Source of the DNA: Deltaproteobacteria bacterium
Lineage (GTDB): Bacteria; Myxococcota_A; Polyangia; Polyangiales; Ga0077539
NCBI GenBank assembly: GCA_030694465.1
Contig: JAUXYJ010000023.1
Location: 372,001-436,000, forward strand
Length of the DNA: 64,000 bases
Direction of reading: 5' to 3'
Below are positions 43,545 through 53,668 of the stretch, piece after piece. Numbering within the stretch: the first letter of the stretch is position 1; the number at the start of each line of letters is the position of its first letter. The translations under genes were made by a program, and so were the position numbers. The notes below the pieces were generated by a model. It worked only from the letters and a program-made list of their open reading frames with translations. It did no database searches and was not told the DNA's origin.

Positions 43545-44687
43545 TCAGTCCTCGTCCGCGGGACCGACCTCGTCGTTTTCGTTCATGCGGTCAAGGACCG
43601 AGTCGGCCCACGAGCGCGCGTTTCCGTCGCGAATCGCCTGTCGCAAGCGGGCCATCAGGCGTCCGAAGAAGTACAAATTGTGCTGCGTCACGACGCGCCC
43701 AAAGAGCATCTCGCCTGCCATAAACAAGTGCCGTAGATAGCCTCGCGAATAGCCCGAGGTGCAGCACGGCCCGTCGCACTCTGGGTCAATAGGCCCCTTG
43801 TCGTCGCGGTTGCGGAGCTGCTTCATGTTGGCGCGGCCGTTCCACGTGAGCGCTTGGCCGTTGCGTGCGTTGCGGGTCGGCAGCACGCAATCAAACATGT
43901 CGATCCCGGCGAGCGAGCCCGCGATGAGGTCCCGCGGCGTACCCACGCCCATCAGATATCTCGGCACATTTTCAGGCATTTTGTGAGCCACGGCGTCGAG
44001 CACGCGGTGCATCTCTTGCCAAGGCTCGCCTACGCTCAGCCCACCCAGCGCGAAGCCATCGAAGGGCATCTCGCGGAGGGTCTCTAGGTGCTGCAACCGC
44101 AGGTCCGTATGCACTCCTCCCTGCACGATCCCGAAGAGTGCCTGGTTTGGATCACGCGGGGCCGCGAGACATCGCGCTGCCCACGCCGTCGTACGTGCCA
44201 TCGCGCGCTCAACCTCGGGACGCGCGGCGTCACCGGGCGGACACTCGTCAAACGCCATCGCGATGTCCGCCCCAAGCAGTGACTGAATGCGCATGGACTC
44301 TTCAGGCGTGAGCCGCAACATCGTGCCATCCAAGTGCGAGCGAAAGGTCACACCCTCGTCATCGATGGTGCGCAGTTTTGCCAGCGAAAAGACCTGAAAT
44401 CCGCCCGAGTCCGTCAGCATGATCCCAGGCCAGCGCGTAAACTTATGGAGCCCTCCCAGGTTGCGCACCACCTCAGGGCCCGGTCTCAACCAGAGGTGAT
44501 ACGTGTTGGCCAACACGACCCCTGCGCCCGTGACCGCCACCTCCTCCATCGAGAGACCTTTGACTGTCCCCACGGTCCCGACGGGCATAAACGTTGGCGT
44601 CTCGACCGAGCCGTTGGGTGTCGTGAGCGTGGCTACGCGAGCGTGAGCGTCGCGAGCGTGCACTTCAAATGAATATCCACTGCGCAT
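43545..44687 (-). CDS. tgt: Queuine/preQ1 tRNA-ribosyltransferase
   Basis: This 380-residue enzyme exchanges guanine for preQ1 at position 34 of GUN-anticodon tRNAs. The base-exchange nucleophile and hydrophobic platform (LTDSGGFQVFSLAKL) and FDCVLPTRNARNGQ are standard. The zinc site differs from the usual C-x-C-x2-C: the sequence here reads C-D-G-P-C-C before YSRGYLRHL, with the later His kept (TQHNLYFFG). The ATG at 44687 matches the family N terminus. It follows queA on the - strand with a 61-bp gap, an arrangement seen in many bacteria. Confidence 0.95.
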   Translation of the reverse strand: MRSGYSFEVHARDAHARVATLTTPNGSVETPTFMPVGTVGTVKGLSMEEVAVTGAGVVLANTYHLWLRPGPEVVRNLGGLHKFTRWPGIMLTDSGGFQVFSLAKLRTIDDEGVTFRSHLDGTMLRLTPEESMRIQSLLGADIAMAFDECPPGDAARPEVERAMARTTAWAARCLAAPRDPNQALFGIVQGGVHTDLRLQHLETLREMPFDGFALGGLSVGEPWQEMHRVLDAVAHKMPENVPRYLMGVGTPRDLIAGSLAGIDMFDCVLPTRNARNGQALTWNGRANMKQLRNRDDKGPIDPECDGPCCTSGYSRGYLRHLFMAGEMLFGRVVTQHNLYFFGRLMARLRQAIRDGNARSWADSVLDRMNENDEVGPADED

Positions 44688-44748
44688 ATAGATTCTGCCG
44701 CAGAAAAGACCACCGAAATGGTCTCGACGGCAAGCACAGACGCGCGCG

Positions 44749-45768
44749 TCAACGCACAAGCATCGCGTCGCCGTACGAGAAGAATTTGTACCGAGCCTCC
44801 ACCGCCAGGGCATACGCACGCCGTGTGCGCTCTTCACCCGCGAGCGCCATCACGAGCGCGAGCAAGGTCGAGCGCGGCAGGTGAAAATTCGTGAGCAACA
44901 TGTCGATCACGCGCAGCGAATATCCAGGCTGAATCAGCAGTCTTGTCTCGCCCGATCGCGCGCCCTGGTCCAGCGCCCAAGACTCGAGCGTGCGCACGAC
45001 CGTGGTGCCCACGGCAAACACAGGGCGCCCCTCGCGCTTGGCCTGCAAGAGCTTCTCGGCGACGGCGTCCGCGATGAGGTAGTGCTCGCTGTGCATCGGG
45101 TGCGTGTCCAGGTCCTCGACCGAGACAGGCAAGAACGTCCCGGCGCCCACGTGCAGCGTCACGGCGACGCGCTCAATGTCGCGCGCGGCAAAGTCTTCGA
45201 GCATGCGAGTGGACAGGTGGAGGCCCGCAGTAGGCGCAGCGACAGCGCCCGGATTCGCAGCGAAAACACACTGATATCGCTCTTTGTCTTCTTCGTTTGG
45301 CGCGCGCTCCATGTAGGGAGGCAGCGGCACCTCACCGTGACGTTCGATCGCTGCCCAGGGGTCGTCACACACGAGCTCAACCTCAAGGACTCCCTCGGGG
45401 CTCTTGTCGACGACGTGGATTGTGAAGCCCTCGCCCACCAAGACCTCGAGCCCCGCAGAGATCTTCTTCGAGCTCTTGCCAAACGCGCTCCACCGTTTTG
45501 CGTGCGCGTCCAACGCCTTGAGCAAAAAGATCTCGACCGCTCCGCCGGTGTGCTTGCGACCACGGATGCGGGCCGGGATCACCCTTGTGTCATTGACCAC
45601 CATCAGAGATCCCTGCGGAATCACTGACGGAAGCGATCGGATCATCCGGTGCTCGAGCGAATCACCCGCGCGATCGACCACGAGTAACCGCGCGCCATCG
45701 CGCTCTTGGGGCGGCTCGCTCGCGATCAATTCTCGCGGGAGCTCATAGTCCAACTCACTGACCTTCAT
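44749..45768 (-). CDS. queA: tRNA preQ1(34) S-adenosylmethionine ribosyltransferase-isomerase
   Basis: This 339-residue enzyme makes epoxyqueuosine from preQ1-tRNA and S-adenosylmethionine. The N terminus MKVSELDYELPRELIA, VVNDTRVIPARI and GRPVFAVGTTVVRTLES are near-universal in QueA. It lies directly upstream of tgt. A GGGGGAG directly before the chosen ATG would be unusually close as a ribosome-binding site; a GTG 14 codons upstream is the alternative but adds residues not seen in the family. Genes for preQ1 synthesis are not in the window. Confidence 0.95.
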   Translation of the reverse strand: MKVSELDYELPRELIASEPPQERDGARLLVVDRAGDSLEHRMIRSLPSVIPQGSLMVVNDTRVIPARIRGRKHTGGAVEIFLLKALDAHAKRWSAFGKSSKKISAGLEVLVGEGFTIHVVDKSPEGVLEVELVCDDPWAAIERHGEVPLPPYMERAPNEEDKERYQCVFAANPGAVAAPTAGLHLSTRMLEDFAARDIERVAVTLHVGAGTFLPVSVEDLDTHPMHSEHYLIADAVAEKLLQAKREGRPVFAVGTTVVRTLESWALDQGARSGETRLLIQPGYSLRVIDMLLTNFHLPRSTLLALVMALAGEERTRRAYALAVEARYKFFSYGDAMLVR

Positions 45769-45846
45769 CTCCCCCGAAGCCTCTACACCAAGGACCCACG
45801 CGACGACCACTCAAGCCACACGCATTGCGCACATTCGCGCGCCGCG

Positions 45847-46071
45847 CTAGTTGAGTACCCGCCGCGAGAGATAGCTCACAAGCGCGGGCATAATCGCAGC
45901 GATCGCGCGGTTTGCGCGCGCTACGTCGAGCGAGTCACTGAGCACCACGATGGGGCCGTCCTCGGTAAACTCAATGCGTGTCCGCGCGTCGGCCTCGGTC
46001 ACCACGCGAACATTCACGACGGTCTCGCCAAGCTCGACTCCAACAACCCCCAACGAACGCTCAATTTGCAT
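45847..46071 (-). CDS. Small hypothetical protein (74 aa)
   Basis: This small protein of 74 residues has no signal peptide or membrane segment. The sequence alternates hydrophobic and acidic residues (VVGVELGETVVNVRVV), then a helix-like segment ending in SYLSRRVLN. It has GAGG about ten bases before the ATG and codon usage like its neighbours, so it is probably real. No family is recognised. It is divergent from the small protein at 46238. Confidence 0.55.
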   Translation of the reverse strand: MQIERSLGVVGVELGETVVNVRVVTEADARTRIEFTEDGPIVVLSDSLDVARANRAIAAIMPALVSYLSRRVLN

Positions 46072-46103
46072 GACCCTAAGTCCTCTCTGAACACCGAGAG
46101 CTC

Positions 46104-46138
46104 TGGGTGTCGCAATGCCTCACGACCTCGGACACCCA
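46104..46138. promoter_or_regulatory. 8-bp inverted repeat TGGGTGTC...GACACCCA
   Basis: The arms are perfect with a 19-bp spacer in the 166-bp divergent region between two small-protein genes. An adjacent AGAGCTCT palindrome touches the left arm. It could be a shared operator. Confidence 0.35.
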
Positions 46139-46237
46139 CGCTTTTGTGCACTCGCCCAGTCATGCGCACCCGCCTCTCGGATCGCAAGTGCTGCCAAAAA
46201 TTCGCGTCGCAAAGGCAATCAAGTACAGATGGTGGTC

Positions 46238-46621
46238 ATGAACGAAATGTCAGCGATTTCTCACGACCGCCGCGTGCGCCGGAGCAATGACAACCTCGAG
46301 CTCGCCCTCAGCCTGCTGCTTGATGCACAGCGCGAACAAGGCTCTCTCGAGGGCATCACGCTCGCGTCCGACGACGGCCTCGCGTTGGCGACCTTTGGGG
46401 ACCACGGCGAGCTCCTCGCTGCGCTCTCGCCACAGCTCGCGCGAGGCACCGCGATGCCCGTCACCGACGACCTCTCGCACCTGTTGGACGCCATCAGCGT
46501 CCACGCTTTCGTGGTCGACGGGGCAGAGTTTTATCTCACGCTCTGTGGCGGTGATCCCTCGATGCATGGCGCGCTGGCGTTGCGCGGAATGCAAGGCGCC
46601 ACACGCATCCTTCGCCACTGA
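46238..46621 (+). CDS. Small protein, possibly roadblock/LC7-like (127 aa)
   Basis: No signal or membrane segment is visible. The segment LEGITLASDDGLALATFGDHGELLAAL and the closing FYLTLCGGDPS resemble the LC7/roadblock fold used with small Ras-like GTPases in myxobacteria, though the similarity is weak. No GTPase gene is nearby. In-frame ATGs at 46229 and 46247 are alternatives. It is divergent from the 74-residue protein with an inverted repeat between them. Confidence 0.5.
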   Translation: MNEMSAISHDRRVRRSNDNLELALSLLLDAQREQGSLEGITLASDDGLALATFGDHGELLAALSPQLARGTAMPVTDDLSHLLDAISVHAFVVDGAEFYLTLCGGDPSMHGALALRGMQGATRILRH

Positions 46622-46644
46622 TTTTTCAGTGGATTCGCGTGTGA

Positions 46645-47574
46645 CTATCGCGCGATGCGCACGTGCCGGATGATCACACCCGCCGCAGGGCGGTCGCTCG
46701 GTCCACGCTCGACGCTGCTGATGCGGCGGACCAGCGCGACAGGATCACAGCGCCCAAAAATCGAGTACGAGCCGTCCAAGTGCGGCTTGGCTTCTTCGGT
46801 GATGAAGAACTGCGAGCCGTTGGTGTTGGGCCCATGGTTGGCCATGCAGAGCAGCCCGCCCGAGGTGTGCCCCTGCGTGTTTTCGTCGGCGAACTCGTAG
46901 CCAGGGCCGCCGTGACCCGAGCGCAGGATGTCTCCGCCCTGGATCATGAAGCCCGGAATCACCCGGTGAAACACCGTACCGTCGAAGTACGGCCGCGTCG
47001 CCCACGCCCCTGCGACCGGGTCCCAAAACGGCCGGTTGCCCCGCGCGAGACCCACAAAGTTGGCCACCGAGTTGGGCGCCTGCGCGGGCAAGAGCTGGCA
47101 GTTGAAGGTCCCGTAGTTGGTCTCGATTTCGGCCCGCAGCGTGTCGCCCTCGGACATGCCCTGGGTCGCGTCCGCGAGCGTAAACCTTCCTGCCCGTGGG
47201 TCAGGAGAAGAAGGCTCTCGGTGCGCCGGCTCAATCGGCGTGTCTGCACCAGGTGGGGCGCGCTCCGGTGTGGGCAGGATGCTCCCACGGAGCGCCATCT
47301 CGGGCACGCTGCCCTGCGGATTGGCCGAAGGCTGCGCGGGCCGCGCCGGGGGATCGTTGGCCCACTGGACCGCTGCCGGCTCAGGCGGAGCCACATTGGT
47401 CTTCGCCCACACGCCCACTGAGACGACCACCGCGAGGCCCAGCAGGGCGGGCACGAGGTAGTTCGCGGTCTCGGGCTCGGGCGCGCGCTTGGACGCGCTG
47501 GGCGTCTCGGGCTTGAGGGTGCTCTTGGTGGGCGAATCTGCCTTGGATTTGGGCGACTTTTTCTTCTCAGCCAT
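46645..47574 (-). CDS. Membrane-anchored cyclophilin-type peptidyl-prolyl isomerase
   Basis: This 309-residue protein has a Lys/Ser/Pro-rich start, one membrane segment (about 40-58), a Pro/Ala/Arg-rich linker and a C-terminal cyclophilin domain. The catalytic block FHRVIPGFMIQGGD and QFFITE are intact; the position matched to the cyclosporin-binding Trp is His. It probably assists folding outside the inner membrane. It lies downstream of ftsH on the same strand with a 116-bp gap. The ATG at 47574 is preferred; another is at 47583. Confidence 0.88.
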   Translation of the reverse strand: MAEKKKSPKSKADSPTKSTLKPETPSASKRAPEPETANYLVPALLGLAVVVSVGVWAKTNVAPPEPAAVQWANDPPARPAQPSANPQGSVPEMALRGSILPTPERAPPGADTPIEPAHREPSSPDPRAGRFTLADATQGMSEGDTLRAEIETNYGTFNCQLLPAQAPNSVANFVGLARGNRPFWDPVAGAWATRPYFDGTVFHRVIPGFMIQGGDILRSGHGGPGYEFADENTQGHTSGGLLCMANHGPNTNGSQFFITEEAKPHLDGSYSIFGRCDPVALVRRISSVERGPSDRPAAGVIIRHVRIAR

Positions 47575-47690
47575 GACCCGCATCCTGTACCGCGCAGGCC
47601 GCGTGTTGGCCATAGCTCTCGGCGATCGAGCCCTATTTCGTGCGCCCTCCCAGACCGCACAGCGCGCGCCCCCCAAGGGCCTCGTCAGCC

Positions 47691-49742
47691 CTACGAGTCA
47701 GTCGGCTCAGTGCTATCCGGCGACGTCGCCGGGTGCATCGAAGGAGGCGCGATCGAGGGCACGCGTGCGGCCTCGAGGAGGGCGCGAAGCTCGTCTCCGT
47801 CCAGATATTCGCGCAACAACAGCGCCTTCGCGATGCTCTCCAGTTGGTCTCGCCGTGACTCGAGCACGGTCAGCGCAGCGATCTCTGCCTCTTCGACCAA
47901 GCGACGGACCTCTGCATCCACGATCTCGGCGATCGAGCTGCCATAGTCCGGAGAGCCCCCTTCGCCACCGGGCAAAAACACATCTCGACGGGTCCCGTAC
48001 GAGACCGGCCCGAGGCGGTTGCTCATGCCGTACTCGGTCACCATCGCGCGTGCGATCGCGGTGGCCTGGGTCAGGTCATTGCTTGCTCCGGTCGAGAGAT
48101 CTCCGAAGATAATCTTCTCGGCGGCGCGCCCACCCATGGTCCAAGCCAGACGCGACTTCAGGTCTTCTTCGGTCGTGATGTGCATGTCCTCTTTGGGCAT
48201 GTGTCTCACGTAGCCACCGATGCCCATTCCGCGCGGCACGATGCTGATCCGTGCGGTCTTCGACGCGCCTGGGAGCACCTCGCCCACGATCGCGTGCCCT
48301 GTCTCGTGGTACGCGATGCGCCGGCGTGCTTGCTCGGGGATAATCCGCGATTTCTTCTCGAGCCCGATGCCCACACGATCGATGGCCTCGAGCAAGTGAA
48401 CGCGCTTGACCGCCGAGAGATCTTGCCGCGCCGCGAGCAGCGCTCCCTCGTTGATAATATTGGCCAAATCAGCGCCGGCAAACCCGGGAGTGCGTGCGGC
48501 GATGTCCTCGAGGTCGACCTCTGGATCCATCGCGACACCCTTGGAGTGCACACGAAGGATCTCAACGCGGCCCTTGCGATCGGGTGGATCGACGAGCACT
48601 TGACGGTCGAAACGACCAGGGCGCAAAAGCGCCACGTCGAGGATCTCAGGGCGGTTGGTCGCCGCCATGATGATCACGCCCTTGTTGGCCTCAAAGCCGT
48701 CCATCTCGACGAGCAATTGATTGAGGGTCTGTTCGCGCTCTTCGCTGCCGCCGGGGATCCCGCCGGTGCGTGAGCGGCCGAGCGCGTCGAGCTCGTCGAT
48801 AAACACGATGCAGGGCGCGCTCTGCTGCGCTTGCTCGAAGAGATCACGGACACGCGCGGCGCCCACGCCCACAAACATCTCGACGAACTCGCTGCCCGAG
48901 AGATTAAAAAACGGGACCTGCGCTTCGCCAGCGACGGCGCGCGCGAGCAGGGTTTTTCCGGTCCCGGGGGGGCCTACAAGCAGGACGCCTTTGGGGATCT
49001 TGGCCCCCAACCGCGTGAAGCGCTCGGGGCGCTTGAGAAACTCGACGATCTCTTCGAGCTCGCGCTTGGCGTCTTCGACACCCGCGACGTCGGCGAAGCG
49101 GACCTTGATGTCACTCTCGCCCACAAGCCGCCCACGAGACTTGCCAAACGCGAGCACACCCGACTGCTGCTGCTGCATTCTACGGGCAAAAAGCCTGTAC
49201 ATCAGCACAACGCCGAGCACCATCGCGCCGATCATGACGAGGTTCAGGACGAGCCCTCGTTGGTCTTCGACCGCCTCGAACTTGACGTTGTTTTGCTCGA
49301 GCATCGCGATGAGGTCGCGATCGTTGTCGACCCTCAGGGTCTCGAAGTCCCAGAGCTTGGGCCCTCGGCGGGTGACCTGCAGCACGCGCGTATTGGGCGG
49401 CGGGGGAGTGGTCCCTGGCGCGATCTGCTGGTCTGGCGTCGCGGTCGCGGGCGCTACAGGCTGCGGCCTCGCGCGGAGATGCCCGCGCAAGAGCTCTGCA
49501 CCGAGCTGAACGTCTTCGACTTCGCCCGCGCGTACGCCGCGCTTAAACTCGTCGTAGCGGACCCGCGGCGCCGACGCGCGAGCGCCCATCAGCTGCATCA
49601 CTAGCACGACGCCGAGGACACCGACGACGAGCAGAGAAAACCCTCGCCCTCGACGATCGCCTCCCTCTTCGTCCTCGGGTCCACCAGTCTTGCCGGTCTT
49701 GCGCTTTGGGTCGTTGGGATCTTGGGGGTTGCGCTCAGCCAT
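47691..49742 (-). CDS. ftsH: ATP-dependent zinc metalloprotease FtsH
   Basis: This membrane AAA+ protease removes misfolded membrane and short-lived cytosolic proteins. It has the usual layout: a short cytosolic start, a membrane segment, a periplasmic region with a Pro/Gln-rich insert, a second membrane segment, Walker A GPPGTGKT, Walker [10 protein letters not shown], the arginine finger region and the zinc site HETGH. At 683 residues it is slightly long, from the periplasmic insert and a Pro/Ser/Thr-rich C-terminal tail. The tail's last codons contain the fourth CCGGCGACGTCGCCGG palindrome. Its start overlaps the rlmN stop by 8 bp. Confidence 0.97.
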   Translation of the reverse strand: MAERNPQDPNDPKRKTGKTGGPEDEEGGDRRGRGFSLLVVGVLGVVLVMQLMGARASAPRVRYDEFKRGVRAGEVEDVQLGAELLRGHLRARPQPVAPATATPDQQIAPGTTPPPPNTRVLQVTRRGPKLWDFETLRVDNDRDLIAMLEQNNVKFEAVEDQRGLVLNLVMIGAMVLGVVLMYRLFARRMQQQQSGVLAFGKSRGRLVGESDIKVRFADVAGVEDAKRELEEIVEFLKRPERFTRLGAKIPKGVLLVGPPGTGKTLLARAVAGEAQVPFFNLSGSEFVEMFVGVGAARVRDLFEQAQQSAPCIVFIDELDALGRSRTGGIPGGSEEREQTLNQLLVEMDGFEANKGVIIMAATNRPEILDVALLRPGRFDRQVLVDPPDRKGRVEILRVHSKGVAMDPEVDLEDIAARTPGFAGADLANIINEGALLAARQDLSAVKRVHLLEAIDRVGIGLEKKSRIIPEQARRRIAYHETGHAIVGEVLPGASKTARISIVPRGMGIGGYVRHMPKEDMHITTEEDLKSRLAWTMGGRAAEKIIFGDLSTGASNDLTQATAIARAMVTEYGMSNRLGPVSYGTRRDVFLPGGEGGSPDYGSSIAEIVDAEVRRLVEEAEIAALTVLESRRDQLESIAKALLLREYLDGDELRALLEAARVPSIAPPSMHPATSPDSTEPTDS
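47717..47732. repeat. 16-bp palindrome CCGGCGACGTCGCCGG, copy 4
   Basis: This is a perfect copy inside the last 15 codons of ftsH (encoding ATSPD), 26 bp before the stop. It has the same ATCC...GGGT flanks as copy 1. Unlike the others it is in coding sequence but still at a gene's 3' end. Confidence 0.85.
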
Positions 49743-51012
49743 CGCTGCTCACGCCTTCGCTCTGCAAGGTCGTCCGTTGCATCGGGTTATTGGATTGGGT
49801 CTGAGAAATCACTGGAAGAACGCGCCGATTTTTTGCAGCGAGCTCTTTTGAGAGAGCCAACTGACCGCACGCGGCGTCGATGTCATCACCGCGCTGTTTG
49901 CGCACAAACACGGTGTAGCCCTCTGCGCGAAGCCGCGACTGAAACGCCTCGACGCGCTCCATCGAGGGCATCGTGAAGGGCGAGCCCTCAACAGGGTTCA
50001 TCGGGATGAGGTTGAGCTTGCACGGCACGGGACGCAGCAATTTAGCGAGCGCGCGCGCTTGTTGATCCGAATCGTTGACGTCGCGAATGAGCGTGTACTC
50101 GATCGTGATCTTGCGCCGCGTGGTCATCGGATAACGCACGAGGGACGCGATGAGCTCTTTGAGTGGGTAGCGCTTGTTGATGGGCATCAGCGAGGTCCGC
50201 AGGGAGTCATCGGGCGCGTGCAGCGAGATGGCAAGCGACACCTGCCCTTTGAACTCTTCGCCCAGCCGATCGATCTCAGGCACGAGCCCCGACGTCGAGA
50301 CAGTCACGCGGCGATTGGACAGGTTAATCCCGTCTTGGTGCAGCAAGAGCGCCAGCGTGCGCGAGACGTTGCCATAGTTGTGCAGCGGCTCGCCCATCCC
50401 CATGAGCACCACGTTGCGAAGGGCCTCGTCGGAGTCGAGCTCTTGTCGTCCCAAGAGCACCTGGGCGACGATCTCTCCGGCGGTCAAATTGCGCTTGAGT
50501 CCAGCGATTCCTGAGGCACAAAACACGCAGCCCATCGCGCAACCGACCTGGGACGAGATGCACTGCGTGACTCTCCGTGGGGGCTTGCGTTGGGGCGGAC
50601 CCTTCTTTGCCACGGGCTCATGGGCAGCGACCTCTACGAGGCCTTGCGGGGCGCCTTCGTCGAGCTCGTCCATGTCGGCCTGCTCTGAAGCATCTTGCGC
50701 GAGCGGCGGGATGAGCACGGTCTCGACCACGCCGCCGGCGGTAAATCGCACGAGAGCTTTCTTGGTTCCGTCGTCCGAGCGGTGCACCTGGTCGAGCACC
50801 GCGGGCATGGCGAGGCCAGCCTTCTCGATCGCAGAACGCAAGGGTTTTCCCAGGTCCGTCATGCGAGCTGGGTCTGCTACACCCCGCCCGTGAATCCAAC
50901 GAAAGACCTGCGCCGCACGAAACGTACGCTGCCCTTGTTCGGCGAGAAACCGTTGCCAGTCTTCGGGCAACCACGCGAGCGGGTCGCGTTCGTCAAAATC
51001 TGCAGTGGCCAC
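49735..51012 (-). CDS. rlmN: 23S rRNA/tRNA (adenine-C2)-methyltransferase RlmN
   Basis: This radical-SAM enzyme methylates A2503 of 23S rRNA and A37 of some tRNAs. The C-x3-C-x2-C cluster (GCAMGCVFC, residues 158/162/165), the VGMG-like MGMGEPLHNY and LAISLHAP are standard, and the C-terminal catalytic Cys lies in DDIDAACGQLA. An insertion of about 40 residues (103-147), rich in Asp/Glu then Lys/Pro, precedes the cluster and is not found in E. coli RlmN. The GTG at 51012 avoids overlap with dapE; an ATG at 51132 is possible but overlaps dapE. Confidence 0.93.
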   Translation of the reverse strand: MATADFDERDPLAWLPEDWQRFLAEQGQRTFRAAQVFRWIHGRGVADPARMTDLGKPLRSAIEKAGLAMPAVLDQVHRSDDGTKKALVRFTAGGVVETVLIPPLAQDASEQADMDELDEGAPQGLVEVAAHEPVAKKGPPQRKPPRRVTQCISSQVGCAMGCVFCASGIAGLKRNLTAGEIVAQVLLGRQELDSDEALRNVVLMGMGEPLHNYGNVSRTLALLLHQDGINLSNRRVTVSTSGLVPEIDRLGEEFKGQVSLAISLHAPDDSLRTSLMPINKRYPLKELIASLVRYPMTTRRKITIEYTLIRDVNDSDQQARALAKLLRPVPCKLNLIPMNPVEGSPFTMPSMERVEAFQSRLRAEGYTVFVRKQRGDDIDAACGQLALSKELAAKNRRVLPVISQTQSNNPMQRTTLQSEGVSSDG

Positions 51013-51065
51013 AATCGCTCGAACGCTAGCACGAACGCCGCGATTCTTTGGCCCTTTACGCGCGC

Positions 51066-52136
51066 TCAGCCCAAGCCCATCCACGCGCGAAACAAGCTCA
51101 GCCCTTGGGCGAGCGCCGCACGATCCGTCCACTCGTCACGTTGGTGCGCCTGCGACTGTGTCCCCGGACCGAGGTTGACCGCAGCGACACCGTGCAACGC
51201 GAAGCGCGCGACGTCGGTCCACGCCTGCTTGGGCTCGAGCCCCGCGACAGCAAAATTTGCCAGTGTTTCTACAAGCGGATGCGATCGCGCAGGCATCGCG
51301 CTCGGCGAGCGATCTGTCACCACGAGCTCTGCGTCGTCGCCAATCAACCCGCGAAGGTCTCGCTCTGCGTCTTCACTCGTTCGGCCCGGCGCAAACCGCA
51401 CGTTGACGTTGAGCTCAAACGCGTCGGGCACCACGTTGCGACCACGGCCGCCCTGCGCCATCGTCGCTGAGAAGACCTCGCGATAGAGCAGGCCCTCGAT
51501 GTGGTAGTCGCGTGGCTCAAGCGCACTGATCCGCGTGAGAAATCCCGAGGATTTATGGATCGCGTTCTCGCCCTGCCAGGGCCGCGCTGAGTGCGAAGTG
51601 CGCCCGTGAAAGATCACCCGTCCGTGCAGCGAGCCCATACAACCGAGCTGCAAAACGTTGCTACTCGGCTCAAGACACACGGCCAGCTCGGCGCGGCGGA
51701 GCGAATCAAATCGATCGAGCAAATCGCCTAACCGATTCTCTGCGTAGGGCCCCTCTTCGCGCTCGTAGAACACAAACGTGGGGCGCACCGACGGTGTCGC
51801 GCCCGCTGCGATTTCTCGCAGGAGCTCGAGCATGACCGCGAGCCCAGATTTCATGTCCGCGGCGCCGGGACCGTAGATCTTGTCACCCTCGATCCTCGGT
51901 GGGCCTTCGTGCGTGGTGCGGACGACATCGAAGTGTCCGGCGAGCACCACCTCGGGCCCTTGTGTGCACGCCGGAGTGACCACGAGCGAGTGACCATCGC
52001 GTGCAACAACGGCGCGGCCCAAGAGCTTCACCAGGGCTGCTTCGACGTGATCACAGAGGGGGCCCTCTTCGCCGGTAAAGCTCGAGATTTCGCAGAGCGA
52101 GAGGAGCGACTGTTCAAGCGCAGTGACGGATTTCAT
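51066..52136 (-). CDS. dapE: Succinyl-diaminopimelate desuccinylase
   Basis: This 356-residue M20 metallopeptidase hydrolyses N-succinyl-LL-diaminopimelate in lysine and meso-DAP synthesis. Metal-site landmarks are GHFDVV, GPGAADMKSG and YEREEGPYAEN, plus the late HGVAAVNLGPGT block. The actinobacterial-style sequence GPGAADMK is intact. It follows dapD by 26 bp on the same strand, so the two are an operon. The start is the ATG at 52136 with typical length. Confidence 0.92.
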   Translation of the reverse strand: MKSVTALEQSLLSLCEISSFTGEEGPLCDHVEAALVKLLGRAVVARDGHSLVVTPACTQGPEVVLAGHFDVVRTTHEGPPRIEGDKIYGPGAADMKSGLAVMLELLREIAAGATPSVRPTFVFYEREEGPYAENRLGDLLDRFDSLRRAELAVCLEPSSNVLQLGCMGSLHGRVIFHGRTSHSARPWQGENAIHKSSGFLTRISALEPRDYHIEGLLYREVFSATMAQGGRGRNVVPDAFELNVNVRFAPGRTSEDAERDLRGLIGDDAELVVTDRSPSAMPARSHPLVETLANFAVAGLEPKQAWTDVARFALHGVAAVNLGPGTQSQAHQRDEWTDRAALAQGLSLFRAWMGLG

Positions 52137-52162
52137 CGTGCAATTTCTCGTGTGAAATTAGT

Positions 52163-52993
<831 letters not shown>

Positions 52994-53097
52994 TGGTCGC
53001 TCTGGGCATACCACCAACGCTGCGCCCTGGGGGAGCTCACCAAGCCAAGGACTGTAAGCAAACCCCAGGCGCGTCGTTGTGAGCACAAGAGAGCGCA

Positions 53098-53658
53098 GTG
53101 AACACACGCAATCGTCGTTTGAGTTTGGCTGTTTCAGTCGGTCTACTGGGCTCGCTCTTGCTCTTTGGCTGCGCGCAGAACGCGACGACAGGGCAAGAGA
53201 GCATGGTCACGCAGACCCTTGTATCGATGGCTCCGGCGGGCGCAGAGCGGCCCACGAGCATCGAGGCCATTGGTCACGTTTGCGGGGGAATTCGCTACTG
53301 GACCGACGCGAGCACTGGGCGCACGTGGCAGCAAGCCCGCGAACACTGCCAGAGCCTCGGGGGAGATCTTGCCAGTGTGCACAGCGAGTCCGCGAGTGTC
53401 TGCGTCAACCAGGTCTTAGCTCACGCGAATGTGACCGGCGTGGGTGCCTGGCTCGGCATGCGCGAGGTCGATCAAGAAGGCGCATGGCGATGGAGCGATG
53501 GCTCTGCGATGGACTACCAGCGGTGGCTCGCAGGAGAGCCCAACGATGACTCTCGCAGCGCAGGCGACTGCGGCCACGCATGGTCCCAAAACGCCTACCA
53601 ATGGAATGACATTCCCTGCGGCCGCACGGACCTAAGCTTCGTGTGCCAGCTCCCGTAG
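53098..53658 (+). CDS. C-type lectin-like domain lipoprotein
   Basis: This 186-residue lipoprotein has a signal ending F-G-C. The mature part is a C-type lectin-like domain: REHCQSLGGDLASVHSE, GAWRWSDGSAMDYQRW, GEPND (EPN-like triplet) and the WND signature in YQWNDIPC, with four to six Cys placed as expected. The EPN/WND combination in animal lectins binds mannose-type sugars with calcium; binding here is unproven. The start is a GTG with AAGAGAG just upstream, divergent from dapD. The domain is uncommon in bacteria outside Planctomycetes, Myxococcota and phages. Confidence 0.88.
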   Translation: MNTRNRRLSLAVSVGLLGSLLLFGCAQNATTGQESMVTQTLVSMAPAGAERPTSIEAIGHVCGGIRYWTDASTGRTWQQAREHCQSLGGDLASVHSESASVCVNQVLAHANVTGVGAWLGMREVDQEGAWRWSDGSAMDYQRWLAGEPNDDSRSAGDCGHAWSQNAYQWNDIPCGRTDLSFVCQLP

Positions 53659-53668
53659 TCGAGCGATT

